From Sphingomonas sp. ERG5 (GTDB lineage: Bacteria; Pseudomonadota; Alphaproteobacteria; Sphingomonadales; Sphingomonadaceae), in NCBI RefSeq assembly GCF_000803065.1, contig NZ_JSXI01000024.1:283009-347008 (forward strand): DNA of 64,000 nt, read 5' to 3'. Numbering within the stretch: position 1 is the first letter of the stretch; each line of letters opens with the position of its first letter. The position numbers and the translations under genes were made by a program. The notes below the pieces were generated by a model that saw only the letters and a list, made by a program, of their open reading frames with translations, had not been told where the DNA came from and searched no databases. Of this stretch, positions 53,065-61,834 are shown in pieces.

Positions 53065-53751
53065 TTATCCTACTGATCGGAAACCGCCGCCACCGGAATC
53101 TGGTCCGCCCGTTCCGGCGCGTCGCAGGCCCGCGAACAGCACCGCCGCGAACAGCGCCGCGGCCGGAATCGCCACCGCGACCCCACCATAGCGGAGCGTG
53201 GCCGCCGCACCCGCCACCGCGCCAGCCGCCAGTGCCAGCCATAGTCCGAGCCAGGGCAACACGTCGCGGACCTGCCCTTTGCCCGTCACGGCCGCAGCGA
53301 GCCGTTCGCCAATGCGCGCCAGCGCCCCGGTCATGTACGTGACCCCGAACCGCACCTCGCCGTCCGCCATGAAAACGGCATTCGCGCCGCCCATCGCCAG
53401 CACCATCAGCGGCGCGGCCGGCTCCGGGCGCCCGATCGCATGCAGCGCCGCAGCGCCGCCAAGCAAGACCGCCTCGCCCAGCGATAATATGATCGCCCGG
53501 TTCACGCCGGCCCTGGCGCCAACGATATTGCCGATCGCAACGCCGGCCACGAACAGCGCGATCAGGCCGGCGGCGAACCCGGCCGGATGCCAGGCACCGG
53601 TGGCGAGCGACACCGCCAATCGAGTCGAATTGCCGCTCATGAAGGAAACGAAGAACTGCCCGATGGTGACGAAAGCCACGGCATCCACAAAACCGGCAAT
53701 CGCCGCGAGCCCCAGGGCGAGCGCCAATCCGGACCGGTCAAGCTGCGTCAT
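53065..53751 (-). CDS. DUF1275 (YoaK family) membrane protein
   Basis: About 228 residues with six membrane helices. ALGLAAIAGFVDAVAFVTIGQFFVSFMSGNSTRL is the family signature, with GGANAVFMADGEVRFGVTYMTGAL in the middle. The family is widely found next to genes of many kinds and has no established function. Start ATG 53751 gives the conserved N-terminus. The upstream frame reaches toward rnpB but is not conserved. Confidence 0.93.
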   Translation of the reverse strand: MTQLDRSGLALALGLAAIAGFVDAVAFVTIGQFFVSFMSGNSTRLAVSLATGAWHPAGFAAGLIALFVAGVAIGNIVGARAGVNRAIILSLGEAVLLGGAAALHAIGRPEPAAPLMVLAMGGANAVFMADGEVRFGVTYMTGALARIGERLAAAVTGKGQVRDVLPWLGLWLALAAGAVAGAAATLRYGGVAVAIPAAALFAAVLFAGLRRAGTGGPDSGGGGFRSVG

Positions 53752-53815
53752 GACATGGTCGTAGCAGCAGCGGGGATCGACGTCCAAGTGCCGCAACAGT
53801 CATTTTTTGCGAAAA

Positions 53816-54184
53816 GTGCCAGAGGGTCTGTAAGCCGGGTTCTGTCCTCGCACCGAGATGCGATGTGCGACCATTCCTCTAGGCCCGCATTTGCATACGG
53901 GCTCAAGCAACCAACCCGGGCGACGAGCTGAAACAAAGCTCATGTGCCGCCCCTATTCGGTCTTGCTCCCGGTGGGGTTTGCCGTGCCGCCCCTGTTACC
54001 AGGCGCGCGGTGCGCTTTTACCGCACCCTTTCACCATGACGTGGCCGAAGCCGTCGCCGTCTGCTCTCTGTGGCACTTTCCCTGGGGTCGCCCCCGCCGG
54101 GCGTTACCCGGCACCGTCGTTTCGTGGAGCCCGGACTTTCCTCGGCATGCTTGCGCACGACGCGGCCGCCCAACCCTCTGGCGC
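53816..54184 (-). ncRNA. rnpB: RNase P RNA
   Basis: This is the catalytic RNA that trims tRNA 5' leaders. On the minus strand the 5' part GCCAGAGGGT (near 54182) pairs with ACCCTCTGGC at the 3' end (near 53818), forming helix P1. Internal marks are GAGGAAAGTCCGGGCTCC, CAGGGAAAGTGCCACAGAG, and the 3' segment GAACCCGGCTTACAGACC, all conserved in bacterial type-A RNase P RNA. Size is about 369 nt. Exact ends are estimated from P1. Confidence 0.96.
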
Positions 54185-54192
54185 GACCGCCC

Positions 54193-54882
54193 TTACGCGT
54201 CCCCTTGAGGCTTTGGCAACAGCAGCGCGAGCAGGATGCAACGGCATTCGCCATCGATCTCGCCGTCGATCAGTTCGGGACGGAAACGGCGCTGGAACGC
54301 GACCACGGCGGCAAGCTTGTCCGCCACATCATAACCGAAGCGCTCCAATGCGAGCAGGAAGCCGCCATCGGTCCAGCCGGGATCCATCAGATTCCTTGAA
54401 GGTCGGGGCAGTGCAAGCCGCACCTTTGCCAGCCGCGCCCAGGGGAACAGCTCGCCCGGATCCTGCTTGCGCGTCGGCGCGATGTCGGAATGGCCGACCA
54501 CATTGCCCCGCGTGATGCCGTGGCGCTCCTTGATCGCATGGACCAGCGGGATCAGCGCGTCGATCTGCTCCTCCGCGAACGGGCGATATCCCCATTCATG
54601 CCCCGGATTGACCATTTCGATGCCAATGCTCGCGCTGTTGACGTCGGTGATGTGCCGCCAATGCGATTTGCCGGCATGCCAGGCGCGCTTGTCCTCGGCG
54701 ACCATGCGCAGGATCGTGCCGTCTTCCTTGATCAGATAATGTGCGGAAACCTTGGCCTCCGGGTCGGTCAGCCGGGCGATCGCCGATTCCGCATCGCTCA
54801 TGCCGGTATAATGCAGCACGATCATCGACACCGGCAGCGCCCGGTCGTCGAAATTGGGTGACGGCATTTCGATCATGGTCAT
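54193..54882 (-). CDS. N-acetylmuramoyl-L-alanine amidase (AmpD-like)
   Basis: 229 residues of the amidase_2 family, cutting the bond between MurNAc and the stem peptide. Zinc ligands are expected at H24 (IVLHYTG), in RAWHAGKSHW and at the His of VVGHSDIAPTRKQDPG; this pattern suits AmpD/AmiD. No signal peptide is visible, so it probably recycles anhydro-muropeptides in the cytosol. Its start overlaps the stop of the upstream EamA gene by four bases. A C-terminal extension of about 60 residues after the core is not recognised. Confidence 0.94.
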   Translation of the reverse strand: MTMIEMPSPNFDDRALPVSMIVLHYTGMSDAESAIARLTDPEAKVSAHYLIKEDGTILRMVAEDKRAWHAGKSHWRHITDVNSASIGIEMVNPGHEWGYRPFAEEQIDALIPLVHAIKERHGITRGNVVGHSDIAPTRKQDPGELFPWARLAKVRLALPRPSRNLMDPGWTDGGFLLALERFGYDVADKLAAVVAFQRRFRPELIDGEIDGECRCILLALLLPKPQGDA

Positions 54883-55775
54883 GGCGTATCCCCTGCCCTT
54901 GCCGTCCGAATGGTAACGATCGCGACGCCAAGCATCGCGACGGCCCCGCCGCTCAGCATAAGCACGGTCAGCGGCGATCCGAAATACCAGGATGCGGCAA
55001 AGACCGACACGACCGGCGCCGCCAGTGTCAGCGGCGTGACGATGCTGACCGGATGGCGCTGCAACAGCCAGGACATCGACCCCTGCCCGATTACGGTCGA
55101 TCCAAGCGCGGAAAAGGCAACCCAGCTCAAGGTGCGCAGCGGCAGATCGGGGATCGCACGCATCGCGGCGGGCTCAATGAACCAGGCGAGCGTGCCAAGC
55201 GTGATCGTTCCCCAGAAGCCGATCCAGGCATAGATGGTCAGCACCGGCACCCCAACCAGATAGCGCTGGATGAGCGAGCAGATCGCCCAGATGAAACTGC
55301 CGACCGCGGTCAACGCCAGGCCGGGGACCTCGCGTGCGGCTGCGGGATCGAACACCAGCAGGACCACACCGGCAAAGGACAGCGCGATGCCGGCCATGCG
55401 CGGCAGGCGAATCCGCTCGCGAAACACCAGGATCGCAAGCAGGAGCGAAAAGGGCACGCCCAATTGCCCGGCAATCGCGAGGGCACCGACATTGTCGGAA
55501 ATGGCGAGCGAAAAATTGATCGCGACATAGAAAACGCCGCCCGAGAGGATGCCAAGAATGGTCAGCAGCCGCATCCTGCCCGGCACGATCCGGAGCGCGC
55601 TACCGCACACCACAAGCACCATCAGCTGGCGCAGAAAGCCTGCGGTGAGCGGCGCGATTGCCATCACCGCCATCTTCACCGCAATGACGTTCAAACCCCA
55701 CAATATGTTCATCACGAGCACGACCATCAGGTCGTGCGCACCGAAACTAATGGCTTTGGGCGGAGGAGCGGTCAC
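54879..55775 (-). CDS. EamA family transporter (DMT superfamily)
   Basis: 298 residues with ten membrane helices in two EamA repeats, a layout used by exporters of amino acids, drugs or metabolites. FVAINFSLAISDNVGALAIAGQLGVPFSLLLAILVFRERI and the second-repeat LVGVPVLTIYAWIGFWGTI are typical. The substrate cannot be predicted. It overlaps the amidase gene, so the two are likely cotranscribed, with a possible but untested link to cell-wall recycling. Confidence 0.94.
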   Translation of the reverse strand: MTAPPPKAISFGAHDLMVVLVMNILWGLNVIAVKMAVMAIAPLTAGFLRQLMVLVVCGSALRIVPGRMRLLTILGILSGGVFYVAINFSLAISDNVGALAIAGQLGVPFSLLLAILVFRERIRLPRMAGIALSFAGVVLLVFDPAAAREVPGLALTAVGSFIWAICSLIQRYLVGVPVLTIYAWIGFWGTITLGTLAWFIEPAAMRAIPDLPLRTLSWVAFSALGSTVIGQGSMSWLLQRHPVSIVTPLTLAAPVVSVFAASWYFGSPLTVLMLSGGAVAMLGVAIVTIRTARAGDTP

Positions 55776-55816
55776 CGCCGTCGCTTGCGGACTTACACCG
55801 GCAAAGTAAACCGCTG

Positions 55817-56707
55817 TCAGGCGCGAACGGCAACACTGCAGGGCATGACGCCGGTCGGCTCATACAGGCCGCGATACTCCGGCGATGGCCGGAAGGCGTC
55901 GGTCTGGCCGATCACTGTCTCGCCGGCGCCCAGCACGAGCAAACCGCCAGGCCGCATCACTTGCGCGAGGCGGTCGAGGACCTGCGTGCGCAGCACGGGT
56001 GAGAGATAGAGCAGGACATTACGGCACAGGATCACGTCGAACCGCCCGATCGGCAGGGGATCGGCAACCAGGTTGAGACGGCGGAACGAGACGCGACGGA
56101 CGAGTTCGGGTCGCGCCACCCAATCCACGCCGACCGTATCGAACCAGCGCATCATCCGCCGCACGGGAAGTCCGCGCTGGATCTCGAACTGCGAGAAGCG
56201 GCCAGCGCGCGCACGCGAAATCGCGCTTTCGGATACATCGGTCGCAACGATCTCAGGCGGTTGCACACCCTTGGCTTCCTCTTGCTCGGCGAACAGCATT
56301 GCCAGCGACAGCGGCTCCTGCCCCATCGAACAGCCGGCCGACCAGACCCGCAGGCGTCGCCCCGGACTCTCGGCGCGCATCGCGTCAAGCGCCGGCGGAA
56401 TCATGTCGAGCACCGCCGCATCGCGAAAGAACGAGCTTTCCTGATTGAGCAGCGCGTCGACGACCTGATCGGCGATCAACAGGTCGCGCCCGTCAAGGAT
56501 CGCGCCGGCCAGTTCGTCGAGCGTCTCCAGCCCGCGCTCGCGCAGCACCGGCTTCAGCGCGGTTTCGATCCGCCATTCGCGGTTCGCCGCGATCTGTTGC
56601 CCGGTGCGTTGTTCGAGCAGCGCGGCAAAAACATGCATCGCGCCGGTCGGGCGAACGGCCGCCAATGGCGTATTTGAGCGGGACCCGGGGGGCATGGGGA
56701 GCAGCAT
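55817..56707 (-). CDS. cheR: Chemotaxis protein methyltransferase CheR
   Basis: 296 residues. It methylates glutamates of chemoreceptors using S-adenosylmethionine. The N-terminal helical domain is followed by a Rossmann methyltransferase: LNQESSFFRD, LRVWSAGCSMGQEPLSLAML, IVATDVSESAISRARAG, DVILCRNVLLYL and GGLLVLGAGE. Its ATG overlaps the cheB stop (TGATG). It is the last gene of the cheA-cheW-cheY-cheB-cheR run. Confidence 0.96.
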   Translation of the reverse strand: MLLPMPPGSRSNTPLAAVRPTGAMHVFAALLEQRTGQQIAANREWRIETALKPVLRERGLETLDELAGAILDGRDLLIADQVVDALLNQESSFFRDAAVLDMIPPALDAMRAESPGRRLRVWSAGCSMGQEPLSLAMLFAEQEEAKGVQPPEIVATDVSESAISRARAGRFSQFEIQRGLPVRRMMRWFDTVGVDWVARPELVRRVSFRRLNLVADPLPIGRFDVILCRNVLLYLSPVLRTQVLDRLAQVMRPGGLLVLGAGETVIGQTDAFRPSPEYRGLYEPTGVMPCSVAVRA

Positions 56708-57786
56708 CAGGGGCGCCGCCGCATGGCGATCAGGCGGCCGATCTCGTCCGGCGGCAGGATCGCATTGGCGCCACCCGCGCTGGCAATCGCACCGGGCATG
56801 CCCCAGACCACCGAACTCGCCTGATCCTGCACGACGACACATCCGCCCACATCGGTCAGCCGCTTCGCCCCTTCGCTGCCGTCGCGGCCCATACCGCTCA
56901 GCACGATCGCCAACGCCCGCGCTCCATAAACATCGGCAATGCTTTCGAACATCGGATCGACCGAGGGCATGCACCCGCTCTTGGCCGGCTCGCGCGACAG
57001 GCGGACCGCTGCCGCGCCATCGCCGAGATTGACCAGTCGGAGATGACCATTGCCCGGCGCGATGACCACGCGGCCCGGGCGAATACGCAGGCAATCGGTG
57101 GCGACGTCGCATGGCCTTCCGGCCAGCACCGCCACTTGTGCCGCGAAATAGGGCATGAAGGATTCGGGTAAATGCTGCGTGATCAGGATCGGCAGCGGGA
57201 AGCTCGCGGGGATTTCCCGCAACAATTGGCTCAGCGCATGAATGCCGCCGGTCGACGCGCCGATCGCGACGATGTCGAAGCCGCCACTGTCGCTGCGCAC
57301 CGATACGGTCGGCATCACATCGGTCGCGACATCGTCGATTTCGAGCAAGCGCGTCAGCTTGTCGGCCAGCACTTCGGCAAACCGGCCGGCAAAAGCGCCG
57401 ACGCCCGGCTTGACCAGCGTATCCGCCGCGCCCAGCGCCAATGCCTGGATCGTCGTCGCGGCCCCCTCGTCGCAGGAGGATGATACGACCAGCACCTTGG
57501 CCCCGGCGCTCACCGCGATCAGGTCGGGCAAGGCGGTAAGGCCATCGATTCCCGGCATATCGATGTCGAGCAGGATCGCATCGATGTGATTGGTCTTGAG
57601 AAAAGCCATGGCGGCTTGCGCATTGGGCACCGCGCCGGCGACCATAAAGCGGCGACTGCCCTCGATCATGCGGCCGATCACCGCACGCGCGACCGCCGAA
57701 TCATCGACGATCAGGATGCGAGGCGTGCGGCCGGGACCACGCACATCGGCACGGGGCGGGTGAGCCTCGATGGGCGGGCTGAGCAT
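56707..57786 (-). CDS. cheB: Chemotaxis methylesterase CheB
   Basis: 359 residues. A receiver domain (ILIVDDSAVARAVI, phospho-acceptor in LLDIDMPGIDG) precedes the methylesterase/deamidase, with the catalytic Ser in AIGASTGGIHAL, His in TQHLPESFMPYF and Asp in LSGMGRDGSEGAK. It removes methyl groups from receptors for adaptation. The usual lysine of the receiver lies in LVKPGVGAF. It overlaps cheR and lies 13 bases after cheY. Confidence 0.97.
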   Translation of the reverse strand: MLSPPIEAHPPRADVRGPGRTPRILIVDDSAVARAVIGRMIEGSRRFMVAGAVPNAQAAMAFLKTNHIDAILLDIDMPGIDGLTALPDLIAVSAGAKVLVVSSSCDEGAATTIQALALGAADTLVKPGVGAFAGRFAEVLADKLTRLLEIDDVATDVMPTVSVRSDSGGFDIVAIGASTGGIHALSQLLREIPASFPLPILITQHLPESFMPYFAAQVAVLAGRPCDVATDCLRIRPGRVVIAPGNGHLRLVNLGDGAAAVRLSREPAKSGCMPSVDPMFESIADVYGARALAIVLSGMGRDGSEGAKRLTDVGGCVVVQDQASSVVWGMPGAIASAGGANAILPPDEIGRLIAMRRRP

Positions 57787-57799
57787 GGCGGCGGCCGCT

Positions 57800-58165
57800 T
57801 CAGGCCATGCCGACGATCTGGAGTTTGCTTTCCAGCGTCTCGCGATCGAACGGCTTCATCACATATTCGTCAGCACCGGCTTCGATCGCGGCGCGGATAT
57901 GCGCCATGCCGTTCTCGGTGGTGCAGAACACGACCTTGGGCCGGTGCGACACGGCGCTGTCACGCAGCGCGCGGAGGAAATCCATGCCACTCATCACCGG
58001 CATGTTCCAGTCGAGCAGGACCACGTCCGGCGCTGATGCGAGGCACGAATCAAGTGCCTCACGGCCGTCGCCCGCCTCCGACACGTTGAAGTTCAACGTT
58101 TCGAGGATGTGCCGGGCGACCTTGCGAATCACCTTCGAATCATCAACCACCAGACACGTCTTCAT
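57800..58165 (-). CDS. cheY: Response regulator CheY
   Basis: 121 residues, a single receiver domain: LVVDDSKVIRKVARHIL with the acidic pocket, phospho-acceptor in VLLDWNMPVMSGMDFL, CTTENGMAHI, and the lysine in YVMKPFDRETLESKL. It should carry the signal from CheA to the flagellar motor. AGGA sits seven bases before ATG 58165. An 80-bp gap separates it from cheW. Confidence 0.96.
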   Translation of the reverse strand: MKTCLVVDDSKVIRKVARHILETLNFNVSEAGDGREALDSCLASAPDVVLLDWNMPVMSGMDFLRALRDSAVSHRPKVVFCTTENGMAHIRAAIEAGADEYVMKPFDRETLESKLQIVGMA

Positions 58166-58245
58166 GTGCACATCCTGTCCCGCTCACTTCCCTGTTTGCC
58201 GGAAACCCGTAAGCGTCGCGTTAATTTGTAAAAACCGACCGGTCC

Positions 58246-58677
58246 TCAAGCCGCAAGCGCGGCAAGGCCGGGAATCAGCGCGCGAAGATCGATCGCGAGG
58301 ATCGCCTCCCCGTCTCGCTCGATGATCCCGCACCCGGTGGCACGCCAGCCGGCGTCAAGCACGATACCCGACGACAGCGGCGCGAGATCGAACGGCGCGA
58401 CATCCTCGAGCGAATCGACCAGCACGGCATAATGATGGCCATCGGCCAGGGTAATGATCGCGCGGCTTGCCGGTACCGTGGCGGGCGCCACGCCCAGCGC
58501 GGCGCGCGTATCGATCACGGTCACGACCCGGCTGCGCAACGCCGCGAGGCCGAGAACCTGCGTCGCGGCACGCGGCACGGGAATCACATCGCCGATATCG
58601 ACCACGGATTCGACCTGGCCGGATTCGATCGCGACGGCGCGACCGGCGATATGCGCGATCAGGAATAGCTGCGTCAT
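58246..58677 (-). CDS. cheW: Chemotaxis coupling protein CheW
   Basis: 143 residues with the CheW fold: FLIAHIAGRAVAIESGQVESVVDIGDVIPVPRA, VLGLAALRSRVVTVIDTRAALG, and AIITLADGHHYAVLVDSLEDV. It links chemoreceptors to CheA. Its start overlaps the cheA stop by four bases. The motif around LAALRSR replaces the more common GLINLRG, a variation seen in short CheW relatives. Confidence 0.93.
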   Translation of the reverse strand: MTQLFLIAHIAGRAVAIESGQVESVVDIGDVIPVPRAATQVLGLAALRSRVVTVIDTRAALGVAPATVPASRAIITLADGHHYAVLVDSLEDVAPFDLAPLSSGIVLDAGWRATGCGIIERDGEAILAIDLRALIPGLAALAA

Positions 58678-60986
58678 TGGGCACGTCCCCCGGCCCGTTC
58701 GGCCAGCGCAGCAAGCAACGCGCCCCGATCGTAGCGATAGATGCTGTCGTCATTGGCGCCGCTTGCGGAACGATCCTGGCGCAACCGGACCACCGGCGCG
58801 GCGCCGATCCGGGCCGGCGCGCCACTGTCCATGGTCAGGACCACCGCAGCCGCCTCGCCCGGATTGAGCTTCGTCGCCACCTTGTACCCCGCGCCTTCAA
58901 GCGCCGGCTTCAGGAACGTGGTCATCCACGCCGTATCCGCGCCGTCGATCAGGCACAAAGGCGGGCTTTCCTGGCAATTCTCTTCGCCATGGGTCGCGAA
59001 CAGCCAATGCACGTCGAGCAATTCGATTTGTTCGTCATCGAGCGAGACGACGCCGGCCACCGGCCCGACATCGCGCGCCGGCGCGATGGTATCCGGCAAG
59101 GTGACGATATCGAGCGCGTCGGCGATCGCATAACCAATCTCCATCGCGCCATCGCGCAAGCGCAGCACCGACACATCGAGCCGGTTGCCGATCTCCCCCT
59201 GCGTCGCCAGCGGAATGATCCGGCCGTCGATCGACAGCCGCAACCGGCCCGCGGCAAAACGGATCGCATCGGCCGAGACCGGCTCGACACGGTCGATCAC
59301 CGACAGCGGCACGAGACGGCGCACCCCGTCGAGATCGTCGAACAGCAAGGCCGATGGCCGTTCGGCCTCGACCGCTTCCGGCTCATCGTCCTCCGAGATG
59401 ATCTCGCGGTGGAATATCAGCCCGGCAGCCGAGGCAATGCCGGCGCAGTCGAGCAACAGCATCGGCAAGCCGCTGTCCGGCAATGTCTGGCCGGCATAAA
59501 GCCCGGTCGCCATCACCGCCGGCGCCGCCGGCTTGATCACCAGTTCCTCATGATCGAGCACGGAATCGACCGCCAGCGCATAGCTGCCGCCGACGACGCT
59601 GACGATCACCAGCATCGAGGGCGGTGCGAGCGTTGCGGTCATGCCAAGCGTGCCGGACAGATCGACCAACGGCATACGTCGCTCGCGCACCGTGGCGGCC
59701 GCGGTATCGCCGAGCATGTCGATGCGGATCGCATCACCGCCGACGCGCACGATTTCCTCGATCGCCTGGCGCGAAATGGCGAAACGCTGCGCGCCGACCC
59801 CGACGCCGATGGTCGAGATGATCGACAGGGTCAGCGGCACATGGATGGCGATCCGCAATCCCTTGCCCGGGCTGTTGTCGAGGTCGATACGCCCGCCAAT
59901 CTGTTCGATATTGGCGCGCACCACATCCATGCCGACACCACGGCCCGAGATCGAGGTCGCCTCGTCCTTGGTCGATAGCCCGGCCTCGAACACCAGGTCG
60001 AGCTTGGCCTTGTCGCTCAGCGCGCGCAGGTCGCGCTCGGACCGGCCGCTGCCGGCAATCTTGGCGATCAGCCGATCGGTGTCGATGCCCTGGCCATCAT
60101 CGCTGATCTCGATGATGATCTGATTGCCCGATTGCCGCGCCGCAACCGTCAGCCGGCCGCTCTCGCGCTTGCCGAGCGCGCGACGCTGCGCCGGCGTTTC
60201 GATGCCGTGATCGATCGAATTGCGCACCATATGAACCAGCGGGTCGCGCATCATCTCGATCATCTCGCGATCGAGCTCGACGTCTGCGCCCTCGACATGG
60301 AGCGTCACTGTTTTGCCCAGTTCCGCGGCGGTGTCGCGCACCATGCGTGGCAAGGCGGAGAAGAGCGCATCGATCTTCTGCATGCGGGTACGCGTGACCG
60401 TGTCGCGCATTTCGGCGACGGTCAGCGACAGGCGCTCCAGCGCCGCCTCGACCGCCGGGTCCGCGCCATCGTCGCGCAAACGGCGCGCCAGTTCATTGCG
60501 CGCCAGCACCATGTCGGACATGCCCGACATCATCCGGTCAAGCAGATCGACATTGAGGCGCACGCTGCGCGACGGCGCGCGCTGCGCGGCCGGGACCGAC
60601 GCATGAGCCACCGACGCCGCACCCTTGTCGAGCGCCGCGATCAGCAGATCCTCACCCGTATCGTCGAGTGCCGCGCCGGCATCGATCGCCTCGACGATCT
60701 CGCCGATCCGGTCGACGATCGCGAGCACCGCGTTGACCAACGCCGTATCCGGCTCACGCAGGTCGGAGCGAACCGCCGCCAGCACATCCTCGGCGGCATG
60801 ACTCAGCCGGGCAAGCCGGGGCAGATCGAGAAAGCCGCAACTGCCCTTCACCGTATGCACGAAGCGAAAAATCGCATCGAGCCGATGACGGTCGGATGGA
60901 TCGCTCTCCCACGCGATGATCTCGCCGGAAAGCGCTTCCAGCGTCTCTCGCGTCTCGGCGATGAATTCCTGAAGCAGATCGTCCAT
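58674..60986 (-). CDS. cheA: Chemotaxis histidine kinase CheA, extended C-terminus
   Basis: 770 residues. An HPt domain carries H44 in FRFVHTVKGSCGF. There is almost no P2 domain. The dimerisation helices start near residue 147, followed by the HATPase (NSIDHGIETPAQRRALGK, ISDDGQGID, GRGVGMDVVRANIE) and a CheW-like domain. A second CheW-like domain appears after about residue 540 (ALLFDDLDGVRRLVPLSVIDRVEPV). The last 130 residues look like a degenerate receiver (LCLIDGADTAWMTTFLKPAL) without a clear phospho-acceptor set. It heads the che operon. Confidence 0.95.
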   Translation of the reverse strand: MDDLLQEFIAETRETLEALSGEIIAWESDPSDRHRLDAIFRFVHTVKGSCGFLDLPRLARLSHAAEDVLAAVRSDLREPDTALVNAVLAIVDRIGEIVEAIDAGAALDDTGEDLLIAALDKGAASVAHASVPAAQRAPSRSVRLNVDLLDRMMSGMSDMVLARNELARRLRDDGADPAVEAALERLSLTVAEMRDTVTRTRMQKIDALFSALPRMVRDTAAELGKTVTLHVEGADVELDREMIEMMRDPLVHMVRNSIDHGIETPAQRRALGKRESGRLTVAARQSGNQIIIEISDDGQGIDTDRLIAKIAGSGRSERDLRALSDKAKLDLVFEAGLSTKDEATSISGRGVGMDVVRANIEQIGGRIDLDNSPGKGLRIAIHVPLTLSIISTIGVGVGAQRFAISRQAIEEIVRVGGDAIRIDMLGDTAAATVRERRMPLVDLSGTLGMTATLAPPSMLVIVSVVGGSYALAVDSVLDHEELVIKPAAPAVMATGLYAGQTLPDSGLPMLLLDCAGIASAAGLIFHREIISEDDEPEAVEAERPSALLFDDLDGVRRLVPLSVIDRVEPVSADAIRFAAGRLRLSIDGRIIPLATQGEIGNRLDVSVLRLRDGAMEIGYAIADALDIVTLPDTIAPARDVGPVAGVVSLDDEQIELLDVHWLFATHGEENCQESPPLCLIDGADTAWMTTFLKPALEGAGYKVATKLNPGEAAAVVLTMDSGAPARIGAAPVVRLRQDRSASGANDDSIYRYDRGALLAALAERAGGRAQ

Positions 60987-61028
60987 GTGTCCCCGCGCGG
61001 CTGCGGTCGGACCATGGTATAAAAGCGG

Positions 61029-61043
61029 TTAAAGAGGCGTTAT
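61029..61043. promoter_or_regulatory. Near-match to a CtrA box upstream of cheA
   Basis: TTAA, seven bases, TTAT: one base from the CtrA consensus TTAA-N7-TTAA. It lies 43 bp before the cheA start and 12 bp before the divergent SGNH hydrolase gene. A ChpT homologue, part of the CtrA phosphorelay, is encoded nearby. Such short sites occur by chance, so this is tentative. Confidence 0.4.
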
Positions 61044-61054
61044 CTTCCGGGCGC

Positions 61055-61669
61055 ATGACCATCGCGGTAAAAATACTGGCTGCCGTTCTGGCCGTTGCGG
61101 TCGCCGGCTGTGCCGGCTTCATGCTTGGCCATCAGGGCAGAGGCGATGCCTATCAGCAACGCCGCCTCGGCATGATTCGGATGATCGTCAATCAGGCGGG
61201 GCCGGGCCAGATGCTGCTGGTGGGCGACAGTATCGTCGAAATGCAGCCATTGCCGCCGCTCTGCGGCCTGACCGCGATCAATGCCGGCATTGCCGGGGCA
61301 CGATCAACTGACCTGATCGGTTTCGCCACGACCGCGATCGCGGTGGCCAGGCCCTCGCGCATGGTGTTCGCGGTCGGCGTCAACGATCTGGTCCAGGGTA
61401 CCGACCTCGCCGCCTGGACGGCGCGGACGACCGAGTTGGTCGGCCTGTGGCCCGGCAAGCCGGTCATTGTCGGCATCACATCGGTCAAAGGCGAGGACGA
61501 CGCGGTGGCGCAGCGCATGAACGCGATCCTGCACCGCCTGGCGACAGCGCGCGGCGGCGTGTTCGTCACGGGCCTGACGCTGCAGGAGACCTTCGACGGC
61601 GTGCACCCCTCCCTTGCGGGCACAAAGGCCTGGCAGGCGCGGATCACGACCGCGTGCGGCGGCGCTTAG
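61055..61669 (+). CDS. SGNH/GDSL hydrolase, exported
   Basis: 204 residues with an N-terminal signal or lipoprotein-like helix (MTIAVKILAAVLAVAVAGCAGF). The catalytic Ser is in LLVGDSIVEM (block I), the oxyanion Gly in INAGIAGARS (block II), Asn in VFAVGVNDLVQG (block III), and the Asp/His pair in FDGVHPSLAG. It probably deacylates or de-esterifies a lipid or a sugar in the envelope. The VAGC tetrapeptide might be a lipobox. Divergent from cheA. Confidence 0.92.
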   Translation: MTIAVKILAAVLAVAVAGCAGFMLGHQGRGDAYQQRRLGMIRMIVNQAGPGQMLLVGDSIVEMQPLPPLCGLTAINAGIAGARSTDLIGFATTAIAVARPSRMVFAVGVNDLVQGTDLAAWTARTTELVGLWPGKPVIVGITSVKGEDDAVAQRMNAILHRLATARGGVFVTGLTLQETFDGVHPSLAGTKAWQARITTACGGA

Positions 61670-61746
61670 CGTTGATTTCAGTAAGACGCCGCCGGCCCGG
61701 CTGAAAACGACTCTCTAAGAGCACCGTCGACTTGGGTGGAATCCCC

Positions 61747-61813
61747 CCGTTCGGGCTGAGCTTGTCGAAGCCCATGCGCTGTGCGTGCCCTTCGACAGGC
61801 TCAGGGCGAGCGG
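61747..61813. repeat. GTTCG..GCTGAG..TGTCGAAG inverted repeat element
   Basis: Arms CCGTTCGGGCTGAGCTTG.. GTCGAAG (61747-61770) and CTTCGACAGGCTCAGGGCG.. AGCGG (61790-61813) are inverted, about 20 bp apart. It is related to the element inside mtaB at 38887. Lying between convergent genes, it may act as a terminator. Confidence 0.75.
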
Positions 61814-61834
61814 GGGTGGTAACCCGGCTTGAAG

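Noticed and set aside
58467..59978. 503-aa frame antisense to cheA and cheW
   Set aside because: Arg/His-rich shadow of genuine cheA/cheW coding sequence.
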